This document shows positions 43,518-53,208 of a stretch of 64,000 nucleotides of DNA, in pieces. A program made the position numbers and the translations under genes. The notes beneath the pieces are model-generated. The model was not told where the DNA came from and searched no databases. It was given only the letters and a program-made list of their open reading frames with translations. This DNA is from Komagataeibacter medellinensis NBRC 3288 (lineage in GTDB: Bacteria > Pseudomonadota > Alphaproteobacteria > Acetobacterales > Acetobacteraceae): NCBI RefSeq assembly GCF_000182745.2, contig NC_016027.1, forward strand, positions 623,001 to 687,000, in the 5' to 3' direction. Each line of letters opens with the position of its first letter. The stretch's first letter is position 1.

Positions 43518-44771
43518 ATGTCCCCTACCGTACCACGGATCGTGATGAAATTCGGCGGCACGTCCGTCGCCGATCTGGACCGGATTCGCGCCGTGGCGGA
43601 AAAAGTCAGGAAACAGGTCGAGGCCGGATGCGAGGTGGCGGTTGTCGTCTCCGCCATGTCGGGCGTGACCAACCGCCTTGTCGGCTACTGCCGTGACCTT
43701 TCGCCCACGCATGATGAACGCGAATACGACACGGTCGTTGCCACGGGAGAGCAGGTGACAAGCGGCCTGCTGGCCATAGCGCTGCAGAAACTGGGCGTAA
43801 ACGCGCGTTCGTGGCTGGGTTGGCAGATCCCGCTGCGCACGGATGACGCGCACGGCAAGGCCCGGATCGTGTCCATTGACGGCGCAGGCCTGGTTGCCAG
43901 CATGCAGGCTGGTGAAGTGCCGGTTGTGGCAGGCTTTCAGGGAATTGGGCCGGACGGGCGCATCACCACACTGGGGCGCGGCGGGTCCGATACCTCGGCC
44001 GTGGCACTGGCAGCGGCGCTGAAGGCGGACCGCTGCGATATCTACACCGACGTGGACGGCATATATACAACCGATCCCCGTATTGTTACCAAGGCGCGCA
44101 AGCTCGACAGGATCACGTATGAGGAGATGCTTGAACTTGCATCCGTAGGGGCCAAGGTACTCCAGACGCGCAGCGTGGAACTGGCCATGAAGGAGCGCGT
44201 ACGGGTACAGGTGCTTTCCAGTTTTGCCGATGGCCCGGCGCCATCCGAAGGGCACCTGCCCGGTTCAATAGTTGTGGATGAGGACGAAATCGTGGAACAG
44301 GAACAGGTTGCCGGAATCGCCTACTCCCGGGATGAAGCCAAGATTTCCGTGCGCCAGTTGCCCGACCGACCCGGCATCGCGGCAGGCGTGTTCGGTCCGC
44401 TGGCCGATGCCAATGTGAACGTGGACATGATTGTCCAGAGCACGGGCGATGACGGCATGACCAACATGACCTTCACAGTGGGCAAGAGCGACCTTGCACG
44501 CGCCATTTCCGTGCTGGAAGCCCACCGCGACACCACCCAGTATGCCGAACTGCAGACCGATGACAGCGTGGTCAAGATCAGCGTGGTGGGTGTTGGCATG
44601 CGCTCGCACGCCGGCGTGGCCAGCACCATGTTCCGCACCCTGGCCGAGCGCAACATCAACGTGCAGGTCATTTCCACCAGCGAGATCAAGGTCTCCGTAC
44701 TGATCGCCTCGGAATATACCGAACTGGCCGTGCGCGCCCTGCACACCGCCTACGGGCTGGACGCGGCGTGA
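43518..44771 (+). CDS. lysC: Aspartate kinase
   Basis: Phosphorylates aspartate, entry to lysine, threonine, methionine and diaminopimelate. It is 417 residues. The catalytic domain has KFGGTSVADLDRI (11-23), TLGRGGSDTSAVALAAAL and YTDVDGIYTTDPRIV. The C-terminus carries two ACT domains (from about residue 277: ISVRQLPDRPGIAAGVFGPL and NINVQVISTSEIKVSVLI) that bind lysine/threonine for feedback. Similarity starts at ATG 43518 (MSPTVPRIVMKFGG), so the longer frame from 43452 is rejected. The stop overlaps the next gene by 4 bp. Confidence 0.95.
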   Translation: MSPTVPRIVMKFGGTSVADLDRIRAVAEKVRKQVEAGCEVAVVVSAMSGVTNRLVGYCRDLSPTHDEREYDTVVATGEQVTSGLLAIALQKLGVNARSWLGWQIPLRTDDAHGKARIVSIDGAGLVASMQAGEVPVVAGFQGIGPDGRITTLGRGGSDTSAVALAAALKADRCDIYTDVDGIYTTDPRIVTKARKLDRITYEEMLELASVGAKVLQTRSVELAMKERVRVQVLSSFADGPAPSEGHLPGSIVVDEDEIVEQEQVAGIAYSRDEAKISVRQLPDRPGIAAGVFGPLADANVNVDMIVQSTGDDGMTNMTFTVGKSDLARAISVLEAHRDTTQYAELQTDDSVVKISVVGVGMRSHAGVASTMFRTLAERNINVQVISTSEIKVSVLIASEYTELAVRALHTAYGLDAA

Positions 44772-45856
44772 GCACGACAGGCATGACGGATACCCTGGCC
44801 GCCACCCTGGCCGATCCGGCCCGTCGGGCGGAAGCCCGCGCCCGGCTCGACCACCTGTGCGGGCGGGGCACACGTTTCCTTGGCAGCGAATACGCGCTGT
44901 TGGGGGGTGCGATGTCGTGGGTGAGCGAACGCAACCTTGTCTCGGCCATTTCCAATGCGGGCGGGTTTGGCGTACTGGCCTGCGGTGCGATGGAGCCTGC
45001 GCGTCTGGCCGAGGAAATCGCGGCAACACAGGCCCTGACCAGCCGCCCCTTTGGCGTCAACCTGATTACCATGCACCCGCAACTGGATGATCTGGTGCGC
45101 GTGTGCCTTGATGCGGGTGTGACCCATATCGTGCTGGCGGGCGGCATTCCCTCCAGCCCCGTGATCCGTGCCATCAAAGATGGCGGGGCAAAGGCGATCG
45201 GCTTTGCTCCCGCACTGGTACTGGCCAAAAGGCTGATCCGCTCAGGCATTGATGCGCTGGTGATCGAGGGATCGGAAGCAGGCGGCCATGTCGGGCCCGT
45301 CTCGCTGACCGTACTGGCGCAGGAAATCCTGCCGCATGTGCATGACGTGCCGGTGTTCGTTGCCGGTGGTCTGGGCCGGGGGGATGCGATCCTGTCCTAC
45401 CTGGAGCTTGGAGCTGCCGGCGCGCAGCTTGGCACGCGCTTTGCCGCATCGAGCGAAAGCATCGCGCATGAGCGTTTCAAGAAGGCGTTCATCCGCGCCA
45501 ATGCGCGTGATGCCGTAACCTCCGTTCAGCTTGATGAACGCTTCCCGGTCATTCCGGTGCGTGGACTCAACAATGCGGGCACAAGTAGTTTCCTGCAGCA
45601 CCAGGCCGAAACGCTGCGCCGTTTCCAGTCCGGTGAACTGACAAAAGAAGCGGCCCAACTGGATATCGAGCATTTCTGGGCTGGCTCGCTGCGCCGCGCC
45701 GTAATTGATGGAGATGTGGAACACGGCTCCGTCATGGCCGGGCAGTCTGTTGGCATGATCACGGATGTGCAGCCGGTGCGTGAAATCATCGGTGAACTGG
45801 TCGATCAGGCGATTGACGCGCTGATCCGCCAGGAGGAGAGGGCACGCTACGGATGA
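44768..45856 (+). CDS. Nitronate monooxygenase family flavoprotein
   Basis: FMN-dependent TIM-barrel protein of 362 residues. GGAMSWVSERNLVSAISNAG with GFGVLACG, the substrate loop FGVNLITMHP, and EGSEAGGHVGPVS with the catalytic histidine are present. PVFVAGGLGRGDAILSYLEL and GAQLGTRFAASSES bind the FMN phosphate. Family members oxidise nitronates or act as FabK-type enoyl reductases; here the GGH motif fits a nitronate monooxygenase-like enzyme. It is linked by 4-bp overlaps to both lysC and the RodZ-like gene, so it is part of that transcript; the biochemical connection is obscure. Confidence 0.85.
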   Translation: MSTTGMTDTLAATLADPARRAEARARLDHLCGRGTRFLGSEYALLGGAMSWVSERNLVSAISNAGGFGVLACGAMEPARLAEEIAATQALTSRPFGVNLITMHPQLDDLVRVCLDAGVTHIVLAGGIPSSPVIRAIKDGGAKAIGFAPALVLAKRLIRSGIDALVIEGSEAGGHVGPVSLTVLAQEILPHVHDVPVFVAGGLGRGDAILSYLELGAAGAQLGTRFAASSESIAHERFKKAFIRANARDAVTSVQLDERFPVIPVRGLNNAGTSSFLQHQAETLRRFQSGELTKEAAQLDIEHFWAGSLRRAVIDGDVEHGSVMAGQSVGMITDVQPVREIIGELVDQAIDALIRQEERARYG

Positions 45857-46956
45857 GTGATGGCAAGCGCGTTTTTCGCCCCAAATCCGCACCCGATGGT
45901 ACGACGCCCGTGCCAGGCGCCTCGCCCATCGCATCGGTGGGGGACATATTGCGGGCGCGGCGCGAGGAACTGGGCTGGAAACTGCCCGATGTCGCGGCAT
46001 GGCTGCGCATCCGCCTGCCTTATCTGGAAGCACTGGAAGCAGGACGCGCTTCCGAGCTGCCGGGCAGCGCCTATGCCATCGGCTTTCTGCGCACCTACGC
46101 CAAGGCGCTGGGGCTTGATGGGGAACCACTGGCCGCACGCTTCAAGGTGGAAAGCCGGGGCGCGTTCACCCGCCGGGCCGAACTGAGCTTTCCCGTACCG
46201 CTGCCAGATCGCGGCCTGCCCACGGGCGTTCTGCTGCTGTGCGGTATCGTAATTCTGGTTGGGGCCTATGTCGGCTGGTACAAGTTCAGCAGTTCCGAAA
46301 GCACTGGCAATGACCTGCCAGCACGACTGACACTGCCCGGCACGTCCACCATTCCCGCTTCCCCGCAGGTGGCCTCCATGTTGCCCCCGACGGACGACCG
46401 GCCCACCCCGCAACCACTTCCCCCACAGGAACGCGAGGCACTGACGGGCATGCCTGCCACTCCGGCATCATCGCCCCCCGCCGACGTGCCCATACCGGCG
46501 CCCATGCCCGCTTCCCCCACCCAGCCGCTGGAAAAGATGGGCGAAGACCGTAACGTGCTTACCCAGCAGCAGGCCACAACCCAACCGGCAACAGGGGCCG
46601 CCAATACGGTAACCCTGAATGCAACGGCAACCACCTGGGTGCAGGTCCGCAAGTCCGGTGGAGCCATACTGTATAACGGTGTGCTCCATCCCGGTGAGAC
46701 ATGGCAGGCTCCCGCCGACCAGACCGATCTGATCATGACGGTTGGCAATGCTGGTGGCCTGACCCTGAGCAGCGGCGGCGTAACGACACAGCCCTTGGGC
46801 CGCAACGGGGAAGTCAGGCACAATGTCCCGTTAAGCCCGGCATCCATTGCGGATGGTTCCGTCATGCATGCGGGCACAGCGGCAGCACCGGCAGCCACCC
46901 CGCCCGGTGGCAATAATCTCTCGCCCCCCCTCCCGCAGCACTTCGATGCGGAGTAG
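45853..46956 (+). CDS. RodZ-like helix-turn-helix membrane protein
   Basis: 367 residues. The N-terminal cytoplasmic HTH domain (VGDILRARREELGWKLPDVA, then LRIRLPYLEALEAG and AYAIGFLRTYAKALGLDGE) is followed by one transmembrane helix (LPTGVLLLCGIVILVGAYVG, about 116-135). A proline-rich periplasmic linker comes next, then a C-terminal beta domain (DUF4115: ATTWVQVRKSGGAILYNGVL). This is the RodZ layout of a cell-shape protein that anchors MreB. It overlaps the nitronate monooxygenase gene by 4 bp. ispG follows, 132 bp downstream. Confidence 0.87.
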   Translation: MSDGKRVFRPKSAPDGTTPVPGASPIASVGDILRARREELGWKLPDVAAWLRIRLPYLEALEAGRASELPGSAYAIGFLRTYAKALGLDGEPLAARFKVESRGAFTRRAELSFPVPLPDRGLPTGVLLLCGIVILVGAYVGWYKFSSSESTGNDLPARLTLPGTSTIPASPQVASMLPPTDDRPTPQPLPPQEREALTGMPATPASSPPADVPIPAPMPASPTQPLEKMGEDRNVLTQQQATTQPATGAANTVTLNATATTWVQVRKSGGAILYNGVLHPGETWQAPADQTDLIMTVGNAGGLTLSSGGVTTQPLGRNGEVRHNVPLSPASIADGSVMHAGTAAAPAATPPGGNNLSPPLPQHFDAE

Positions 46957-47088
46957 GGTGGTTTTCTACGGCATGGCCCCTTTTTTGGTTCCCATGCCGC
47001 AAACCGGCATGTAACAGACTCCCGGGCCGTGCAGCACCCGCCACGGCGGGCCGGAGCACAAACCGCCGCCTTATATGGAGGGCAGACA

Positions 47089-48249
47089 ATGAGCAGCTAT
47101 CGTCCTTATCAGCATATCGAACGCCGCAAGTCGCGGCAGATCCATGTCGGCAAGGTGCCTGTGGGCGGGGACGCCCCCGTATCGGTCCAGACGATGACCA
47201 ACACGCTGACCACCGATGCCGAGGCCACGATCGCCCAGATCCGCCGCGCCGAACTGGCCGGCGTGGACATCGTGCGCGTCTCGTGCCCCGATGAGGAGAG
47301 CACGAAGGCGCTGGCCGAGATCGTGCGCGAGGTGAACGTGCCCGTCGTGGCCGACATCCACTTCCACTACAAGCGCGCGATCGAGGCGGCAAAGGCGGGG
47401 GCGGCGTGCCTGCGCATCAATCCCGGCAACATCGGCAGCGCCGAGCGCGTACGTGAAGTCGTGAATGCGGCCAAGGACCACAACTGCTCGATCCGTATCG
47501 GCGTGAACGCCGGTTCGCTGGAAAAGCACCTGCTGGAAAAATATGGCGAGCCCAACCCCGACGCACTGGTGGAAAGTGCCCTGGAACACGCGAAGATCCT
47601 TGAAGACCATGACTTCCATGAATTCAAGATCAGCGTAAAGGCATCCGACGTGTTCATGGCCGTTGCCGCCTACCAGCAACTGGCCGATGTATGCGATCAC
47701 CCGCTGCATATCGGCATTACCGAAGCGGGCAGCAAGCGCGCGGGCACGGTCAAGTCCTCCATCGGGCTGGGCAACCTGCTGTGGGCGGGCGTGGGTGATA
47801 CCATGCGCGTCTCGCTCTCCGCCGAACCGGAAGAGGAAGTGCTGGTCGGCTGGGATATCCTCAAGTCGCTCGGCCTGCGCCACCGCGGCGTGAAGATCAT
47901 TTCCTGCCCGTCCTGCGCGCGACAGGGCTTCAATGTGATCGAGACCGTGCAGACGCTCGAAGACCGCCTGGCGCACATCAAGACGCCCATGACGCTGTCC
48001 ATCATCGGCTGCGTGGTCAATGGTCCCGGTGAAGCCCTGATGACCGATATTGGTGTGACCGGCGGCGGCTCGGGCCGCCACATGGTCTATTCCGCCGGCA
48101 AGCAGGACCATACCATGCCCGCAGGCGACATGATCGAGCACATTGTCGAACTGGTGGAAAAGAAGGTGGAGCAGTTGCAGGTGGCTGACGCCAGCAACAC
48201 CCCTGCCGAGGAAATGGCCCGTGAGGCCAGCATGTCCACGGCGGACTGA
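47089..48249 (+). CDS. ispG: (E)-4-hydroxy-3-methylbut-2-enyl-diphosphate synthase
   Basis: Iron-sulfur enzyme of the MEP isoprenoid pathway, converting MEcPP to HMBPP. It is 386 residues, the shorter bacterial form. The TIM-barrel start [20 protein letters not shown] and [12 protein letters not shown], with INPGNIG, are typical. The 4Fe-4S ligands are in [10 protein letters not shown] and [14 protein letters not shown] 47089 ([10 protein letters not shown]) has GGAGG 7-8 bp upstream. hisS follows after 64 bp. Confidence 0.95.
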   Translation: MSSYRPYQHIERRKSRQIHVGKVPVGGDAPVSVQTMTNTLTTDAEATIAQIRRAELAGVDIVRVSCPDEESTKALAEIVREVNVPVVADIHFHYKRAIEAAKAGAACLRINPGNIGSAERVREVVNAAKDHNCSIRIGVNAGSLEKHLLEKYGEPNPDALVESALEHAKILEDHDFHEFKISVKASDVFMAVAAYQQLADVCDHPLHIGITEAGSKRAGTVKSSIGLGNLLWAGVGDTMRVSLSAEPEEEVLVGWDILKSLGLRHRGVKIISCPSCARQGFNVIETVQTLEDRLAHIKTPMTLSIIGCVVNGPGEALMTDIGVTGGGSGRHMVYSAGKQDHTMPAGDMIEHIVELVEKKVEQLQVADASNTPAEEMAREASMSTAD

Positions 48250-48313
48250 GGGTAACGCCGCGCGCCCGCCCCGGTGCGCGGCCACCGGTCGGCCCAACGG
48301 CAGGCCGGGTTCA

Positions 48314-49588
48314 ATGCAGGAATATCGCGTAGTGAGCAGTTTGCAGCCCGTTCGTGGCACCCACGACCTGATCGGCGAAGAGCGCAGGCGTTTCAATCAT
48401 GTGGTCGAGACCGCGCGCCGCATTGTCAGCCTGTACGGGTTTGATGAATGGTCTACCCCGGTATTCGAAGATACGCGGGTTTTCTCACGTTCGCTGGGCG
48501 ATACGTCGGATGTCGTCTCGAAGGAAATGTACACATTCGAGGACCGGGGCGGTGAATCCCTGACGCTCCGCCCCGAGGGCACGGCCGCCATCTGCCGCGC
48601 GCTGGTCACCAACGGGCTGACACAGTCCCTTCCGCAGAAGGTGTTCTACGCCGGTCCCATGTTCCGCTACGAACGCCCGCAGAAGGGGCGTTACCGCCAG
48701 TTCCACCAGATCGGGGCAGAACTGCTGGGCGCTGCCGAACCGCTGGCCGATGCCGAGATCATCGCCATGGGCCGTGACGTGCTGGCCGCACTGGGCATTG
48801 GCGCGGAAGTGGTGCTGGAACTCAACACGCTGGGTGATACCGCAAGCCGCGATGCGTGGCGCACGGCGCTGATCGCCTATTTCAGTGACCGGCGCGATGA
48901 ACTTTCGGCCGACAGCCAGACCCGGCTGGAACGCAACCCGCTGCGCATCCTCGACAGCAAGGCTCAACAGGATCGCACCCTTGTGGCCGACGCTCCCACA
49001 ATCGACCAGTTCCTGACCCCCGAGGCACAGGAATTCTGGGATGACCTGCGCCGCACGCTGGATGTGATGGGTGTGCCGTTCCGGCATAATCCGCGCATCG
49101 TACGCGGGCTGGACTATTACGGCCATACCGCGTTCGAGTTCGTAACCGAACGCCTGGGTGCGCAGGGCACCGTGCTGGCTGGTGGCCGCTATGACGGTCT
49201 GGTAGCCGAAATGGGTGGCCCGGCCACGCCCGCCATTGGCTGGGCGGGCGGGATCGAGCGCCTGTCCATGCTGCTGGCCGAAAGCCCCGAGGACCCACGC
49301 CCCGTTGCCGTCATTCCCATGGGAGCAGACGCACAGGCAGCGGCGCTGGCCGTGCTACAGGCCATCCGGGCTGCGGGTATCCGGGCCGAGACGTCCTATC
49401 GCGGCAACATGAAACGCCGGATGGAACGCGCCAACCGCATGAAGGCAACCCATGCCATCGTAATCGGCAGTGATGAGATCGCGCGCGGCGTGGTGCAGGT
49501 CAAAGACCTGGACAGCGGGCAGCAGGCCGAGGTGGCAATGGATGGGGTGGCTGACTTCCTGCACGCCGGTTCAGCCATAAAGGCCTGA
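48314..49588 (+). CDS. hisS: Histidine-tRNA ligase
   Basis: Class II aminoacyl-tRNA synthetase of 424 residues. [20 protein letters not shown] at the N-terminus, motif 2 region [20 protein letters not shown], the histidine-A loops [13 protein letters not shown] and the motif 3 region [14 protein letters not shown] are present. The C-terminal anticodon-binding domain includes [23 protein letters not shown] 48314 ([10 protein letters not shown]) is chosen where homology begins. prfA starts 5 bp after its stop. Confidence 0.95.
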   Translation: MQEYRVVSSLQPVRGTHDLIGEERRRFNHVVETARRIVSLYGFDEWSTPVFEDTRVFSRSLGDTSDVVSKEMYTFEDRGGESLTLRPEGTAAICRALVTNGLTQSLPQKVFYAGPMFRYERPQKGRYRQFHQIGAELLGAAEPLADAEIIAMGRDVLAALGIGAEVVLELNTLGDTASRDAWRTALIAYFSDRRDELSADSQTRLERNPLRILDSKAQQDRTLVADAPTIDQFLTPEAQEFWDDLRRTLDVMGVPFRHNPRIVRGLDYYGHTAFEFVTERLGAQGTVLAGGRYDGLVAEMGGPATPAIGWAGGIERLSMLLAESPEDPRPVAVIPMGADAQAAALAVLQAIRAAGIRAETSYRGNMKRRMERANRMKATHAIVIGSDEIARGVVQVKDLDSGQQAEVAMDGVADFLHAGSAIKA

Positions 49589-49592
49589 ACCC

Positions 49593-50654
49593 GTGGTAAA
49601 GTTTGATGATCGCCTTGACCGTATCGTTGCCCGGTGCGACGAATTGCAGGCTCTGCTGGCCGCAGGGATGTCGGGTGCCGATTTCAGCCAGGCATCACGT
49701 GAATATGCCGAACTGGAACCCATCGTGACCCGCGTCAACGCCCTGCGTGCGGCGGAAGAGGCGGAACGCGATGCCAGCCAGATGCTCGCCGACCCCGAAA
49801 TGCGGGAACTGGCACAGGCCGAGCTTGATGAACTGCGCACGCAGATCCCTACGCTGCGCCACGATATCCGCCTGGCCATGCTGCCGCGTGACGAGGCGGA
49901 TGAACGCAGCGCCATTCTTGAAATCCGCCCCGCCGCTGGCGGTGATGAGGCGGGACTGTTCGCATCGGAACTGTTTGGCGCCTACCAGCGCTATGCCGAC
50001 CTGCGTGGCTGGCGCTTCGAGGTGCTGGAATACGATCAGTCCGAACTGGGCGGCCTGCGTGAAGGCATTGCCAGCATAACCGGGCGCGGCGTGTTTGCCC
50101 GGCTGAAATATGAATCAGGCGTGCACCGGGTCCAGCGCGTACCCGCCACCGAAAGCCAGGGCCGGATCCATACCTCCACCGTGACCGTAGCCGTCCTGCC
50201 CGAGGCGGAAGAAGTGGATGTGGAGGTCAATGAAGGCGACCTGCGCATTGATGTCTACCGGGCTTCCGGGGCAGGGGGGCAGCACGTCAACAAGACCGAA
50301 AGCGCTGTACGCATTACCCATCTGCCCACCAACATCGTGGTGGCGATGCAGGAAGAAAAAAGCCAGCACAAGAACCGCGCCAAGGCAATGAAGATCCTGC
50401 GTGCACGGCTGTATGAACGCAACCGTGCCGCCGCCCACGAATCCCGCGCCGCCGACCGCCGCGCACAGGTGGGGACAGGCGATCGTTCCGAACGCATCCG
50501 TACTTACAACTTCCCGCAGGGGCGTGTGACCGACCACCGCATTGGCCTGACACTCTACAAGATCGACCGTGTCATGGCCGGTGAACTTGATGAGTTTGTT
50601 GATGCCCTGACACAGGAAGAACAGGCCGCGCTGCTTGCAGCGGATGAGGGCTGA
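49593..50654 (+). CDS. prfA: Peptide chain release factor 1
   Basis: Terminates translation at UAA and UAG. It is 353 residues. The codon-recognition domain precedes the peptidyl-hydrolysis GGQ loop in [40 protein letters not shown] and [19 protein letters not shown] are also diagnostic. The start is GTG at 49593. The gene is adjacent to prmC (51159), whose product methylates the GGQ glutamine; an exported unknown lies between them on the other strand. Confidence 0.95.
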   Translation: MVKFDDRLDRIVARCDELQALLAAGMSGADFSQASREYAELEPIVTRVNALRAAEEAERDASQMLADPEMRELAQAELDELRTQIPTLRHDIRLAMLPRDEADERSAILEIRPAAGGDEAGLFASELFGAYQRYADLRGWRFEVLEYDQSELGGLREGIASITGRGVFARLKYESGVHRVQRVPATESQGRIHTSTVTVAVLPEAEEVDVEVNEGDLRIDVYRASGAGGQHVNKTESAVRITHLPTNIVVAMQEEKSQHKNRAKAMKILRARLYERNRAAAHESRAADRRAQVGTGDRSERIRTYNFPQGRVTDHRIGLTLYKIDRVMAGELDEFVDALTQEEQAALLAADEG

Positions 50655-50666
50655 AAGCGACGCTTT

Positions 50667-51131
50667 TTACGATGTGGGGGCAGCACACAGCGAACTGCGG
50701 CCGGGATGGCGTTCGACCACATTGGGATCATCGGGATCGGCCAGGTAGAATTCGGTAAAATTGCGTGCGCCCAGCGCAACAAGGTGGTGACCATCAGGCT
50801 CATGCAGCACGCCTTCGCCACTGACCTGGTGGATCTCGATCTTCCCCGCCGGACGGCGGATGGTAATCTCGCCACACAGGGCGTAGCTGTGGTTCACGCG
50901 GCTGACAGGCGTGTCGATATGGGCGGTCTGGGTGATATGGTCATGATCAAGGTGAAAGGTCGCGACAAGCTGCTCATCCACATACAGGCGTGAGACTTCG
51001 GACACTTCGCCTTCGCCATAGCCATCCTCCACCTCGAACGACCCGGCAAGGGCAGGGGTGGCAAGGAAGGTGCATAGCGCGGTGGCAAGCAGTGCACGGA
51101 CAAGACGGGGTGAAGGGAGCAGGATTTGCAT
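50667..51131 (-). CDS. Exported protein of unknown function
   Basis: 154 residues with a Sec signal peptide (LVRALLATALCTFLATPALA, cleavage after ALA). The mature part is acidic and histidine-rich (EVEDGYGEGEVSEVSRLYVD, FHLDHDHITQTAHIDTP, GEGVLHEPDGHHLVALGARN) with two cysteines. It has no recognised domain. The histidine clusters could bind a metal, but nothing more can be read. It is inserted on the opposite strand between prfA and prmC, genes that are often adjacent. Confidence 0.6.
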   Translation of the reverse strand: MQILLPSPRLVRALLATALCTFLATPALAGSFEVEDGYGEGEVSEVSRLYVDEQLVATFHLDHDHITQTAHIDTPVSRVNHSYALCGEITIRRPAGKIEIHQVSGEGVLHEPDGHHLVALGARNFTEFYLADPDDPNVVERHPGRSSLCAAPTS

Positions 51132-51158
51132 GATATCTAGATATGCCGGAAAGCCGTC

Positions 51159-52025
51159 ATGATAAAAGAGACCATGGTGCCTTCCCCCGCAAATTTGCGC
51201 ATACTCCTGTCAACCGCCACGGACCAACTACGCAGGGCCGGGATCGAAGCCCCTCAGCGTGAGGCCCGACTGCTGGCGGCACACGCGGCGGGGACCGACC
51301 TTGCTGGCCTGCTACGCATCGACGCGTTGACAGGCGCAGCCCATGCCACCTTCAGCCAGATCCTGACCCGGCGCCTGAACCATGAACCGATGGCCTACAT
51401 TACCGGACAGGCCGGTTTCTGGTCCCTTGATCTAGCCACATCACCCGCCACCCTCATACCGCGTGCCGATAGCGAGACATTGATCGAAGCTGTCCTGCAC
51501 CATCTGCCGGACCGCACGCAGGCCCTGCGCGTGCTGGATATCGGCACAGGTACGGGCTGCCTGCTGCTGGCCATATTGGCGGAATATCCGCATGCCACCG
51601 GCATTGGCACCGACATCAACCCGCATGCGGCCCGCCTTGCCGCAGACAATGCAGCCCGTAACGGCCTTGGCGCACGCTGCGCCACCCTGTGCTGCAACTG
51701 GGCCGAAGCCGTACACGGCCCATTTGACCTTGTACTGAGCAATCCCCCTTACATTCCGCATACCGATTTGGCCGGCCTCATGCCCGATGTGGTGGCGCAC
51801 GAACCCGCGCGCGCGCTTGATGGTGGCCCGGACGGGCTGGTGGCCTACCGGGCACTGGCGGCTGCACTGCCCACCCTGCTGGCCCCTGGCGGGACCAGCG
51901 TGCTGGAACTGGGCATTGGCCAGGACCATAGCGTGCCGGCACTCATGCGGGCCAGCGGGCTGGAAGTGGTGGAAACCCGCCCCGATCTGGGCGGGATAGG
52001 GCGTGCGCTGGTAGTAAAAAAATAA
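51159..52025 (+). CDS. prmC: Release factor glutamine methyltransferase
   Basis: N5-methylates the GGQ glutamine of release factors 1 and 2. It is about 288 residues. The helical N-terminal domain includes EAPQREARLLAAHAAG and RLNHEPMAYITGQAGFWSLD. The catalytic domain has SAM motif VLDIGTGTGCLLLAIL and the substrate-glutamine motif SNPPYI. The start is ATG 51159 (MIKETMVPS) or 51174. It is separated from prfA by a reverse-strand gene. Confidence 0.94.
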   Translation: MIKETMVPSPANLRILLSTATDQLRRAGIEAPQREARLLAAHAAGTDLAGLLRIDALTGAAHATFSQILTRRLNHEPMAYITGQAGFWSLDLATSPATLIPRADSETLIEAVLHHLPDRTQALRVLDIGTGTGCLLLAILAEYPHATGIGTDINPHAARLAADNAARNGLGARCATLCCNWAEAVHGPFDLVLSNPPYIPHTDLAGLMPDVVAHEPARALDGGPDGLVAYRALAAALPTLLAPGGTSVLELGIGQDHSVPALMRASGLEVVETRPDLGGIGRALVVKK

Positions 52026-52290
52026 TTTGGCATAGCGTAATACGCACGGTATATTGCATAGGCGCAGGGAACACGAACAGCACATCCATACGCTATTCTA
52101 TTCCCCCGCAGGTGATCCCGATTGCAGGACAGAAACGCTGGTGATGCGAGCCAATTGGGTTCCGCCCGGCGCAGGGATCCGTGTCCGGTATGGGCCGGAC
52201 AAGCAATAAGGCAACAGACGGGACGGGCAGACCGCCCCACGGTCCAGGGCAGCGCCAGCGACCGGCAACAGGAAAGTGCTGCGACAGCTT
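52026..52290. other. Gap between prmC and the DUF4167 gene
   Basis: 265 bp with a moderately AT-rich first third. It presumably holds the DUF4167 gene promoter. I find no convincing promoter boxes, hairpin or ORF. Confidence 0.3.
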
Positions 52291-52848
52291 ATGAACATGA
52301 AACGCATGCGAGGCCGTCATAATCGTTCGGGCGGCAGCAGTGGCGGAAGCGTACGCCATAACAATGGCCAGATCCCGTTGAACCGCAACCATGTCTTTGA
52401 CAGCAATGGGCCTGACCTGCGCGTGCGCGGCACGGCACAGCAATTATTTGAAAAATACCTGCAACTGGGCCGTGATGCCAGCAGCACGGGCGACCGTGTG
52501 ATGGCGGAAGCCTATTTCCAGCATGCCGAGCATTATTTCCGCATTCTCAATGCCATGACCCAGGCCGCCCAGCAGAGCCAGCTGGAACGGCAGGAGCGCA
52601 TGAACGGTCGCCAGCAGCGCCCATTACACGACAACCGCCAGCCTGTGGATTCCGGTGCCGAAGATACGGGCGAACAGCCCGCGCTGAGCGCCACCGCAGC
52701 CATGCCGGAAGAAGTGGCCCCTCAGCCCAGCGTTGCGGCCGTGCCCGAACCGGCCCCCGCACCCCGCGCACCGCGCACCGCGCGCGCGCCGCGCCGCGCC
52801 AAACCACCAGTGGAAAAGAAGGAAGAACTGGAATCCAGTTCCTCCTGA
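52291..52848 (+). CDS. DUF4167 domain protein
   Basis: About 185 residues. The basic N-terminus MNMKRMRGRHNRSGGSSGGS is followed by the conserved helical core. That core reads LNRNHVFDSNGPDLRVRGTA with QQLFEKYLQLGRDA and AEAYFQHAEHYFRILNAM, the signature of alphaproteobacterial DUF4167. The C-terminal half is alanine/proline-rich and disordered, ending in basic AP-RAPRTARAPRRAK and a serine/glutamate tail. Such proteins look RNA- or DNA-binding because of the arginine/glycine N-terminus, but the function is unknown. ATG 52291 or 52297 is possible. A strong terminator follows. Confidence 0.85.
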   Translation: MNMKRMRGRHNRSGGSSGGSVRHNNGQIPLNRNHVFDSNGPDLRVRGTAQQLFEKYLQLGRDASSTGDRVMAEAYFQHAEHYFRILNAMTQAAQQSQLERQERMNGRQQRPLHDNRQPVDSGAEDTGEQPALSATAAMPEEVAPQPSVAAVPEPAPAPRAPRTARAPRRAKPPVEKKEELESSSS

Positions 52849-52854
52849 TCCACC

Positions 52855-52889
52855 AAAAAAACCCACCTGCGTTGCGGGTGGGTTTTTTG
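52855..52889. terminator. Rho-independent terminator after the DUF4167 gene
   Basis: A-rich CCCACC pairs with GGTGGG around an eight-base loop and is flanked by A and T tracts. It should work for the DUF4167 gene, and on the other strand for the winged-helix gene. Confidence 0.85.
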
Positions 52890-52912
52890 CATGCCAATAC
52901 GATCTGGTAACC

Positions 52913-53131
52913 CTACCCGACCAGTCGCCAGACCTTACGCTTGCGACCGTCATCGGCTTCAGGCGCGTCTTCCACTGTGACCAGACCCTGGTTACGCAGC
53001 GCCTGCAGGGCCAGGCGGGCATGGTAGGTGCCCAGTTCGGGAAACAGGTCACCGATTTCCTTGACCGAACGCGCCCTGCCGTCAGACAGGATCTTCAGCA
53101 CGATCTGCCGTTTGCTGTCATGATTTGTCAT
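52913..53131 (-). CDS. Small winged-helix DNA-binding protein
   Basis: 72 residues. SKRQIVLKILSDGRARSVKE followed by GTYHARLALQALRNQGLVTV and a basic wing (GRKRKVWRLVG) form a compact winged helix with a likely recognition helix near HARLALQALR. It could be a stand-alone regulator or an adaptor; no partner domain is attached. ATG 53131 (MTNHDSKRQ) is used; a longer frame from 53161 would add ten residues. It is transcribed leftward, 77 bp downstream of bioA on the same strand, and ends at the shared terminator. Confidence 0.6.
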   Translation of the reverse strand: MTNHDSKRQIVLKILSDGRARSVKEIGDLFPELGTYHARLALQALRNQGLVTVEDAPEADDGRKRKVWRLVG

Positions 53132-53208
53132 GCGCCAGGATCGATGCTGAAAAAAAGTCATACCCTTCCCATACCAGATACCGCCCCAATGGCCTAGTCA
53201 TCCATCGG

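Noticed and set aside
46993-47011. CATGCCG/CGGCATG hairpin before ispG as a terminator
   Set aside because: Only 7 bp of stem and no T tract on either strand; too weak to call.
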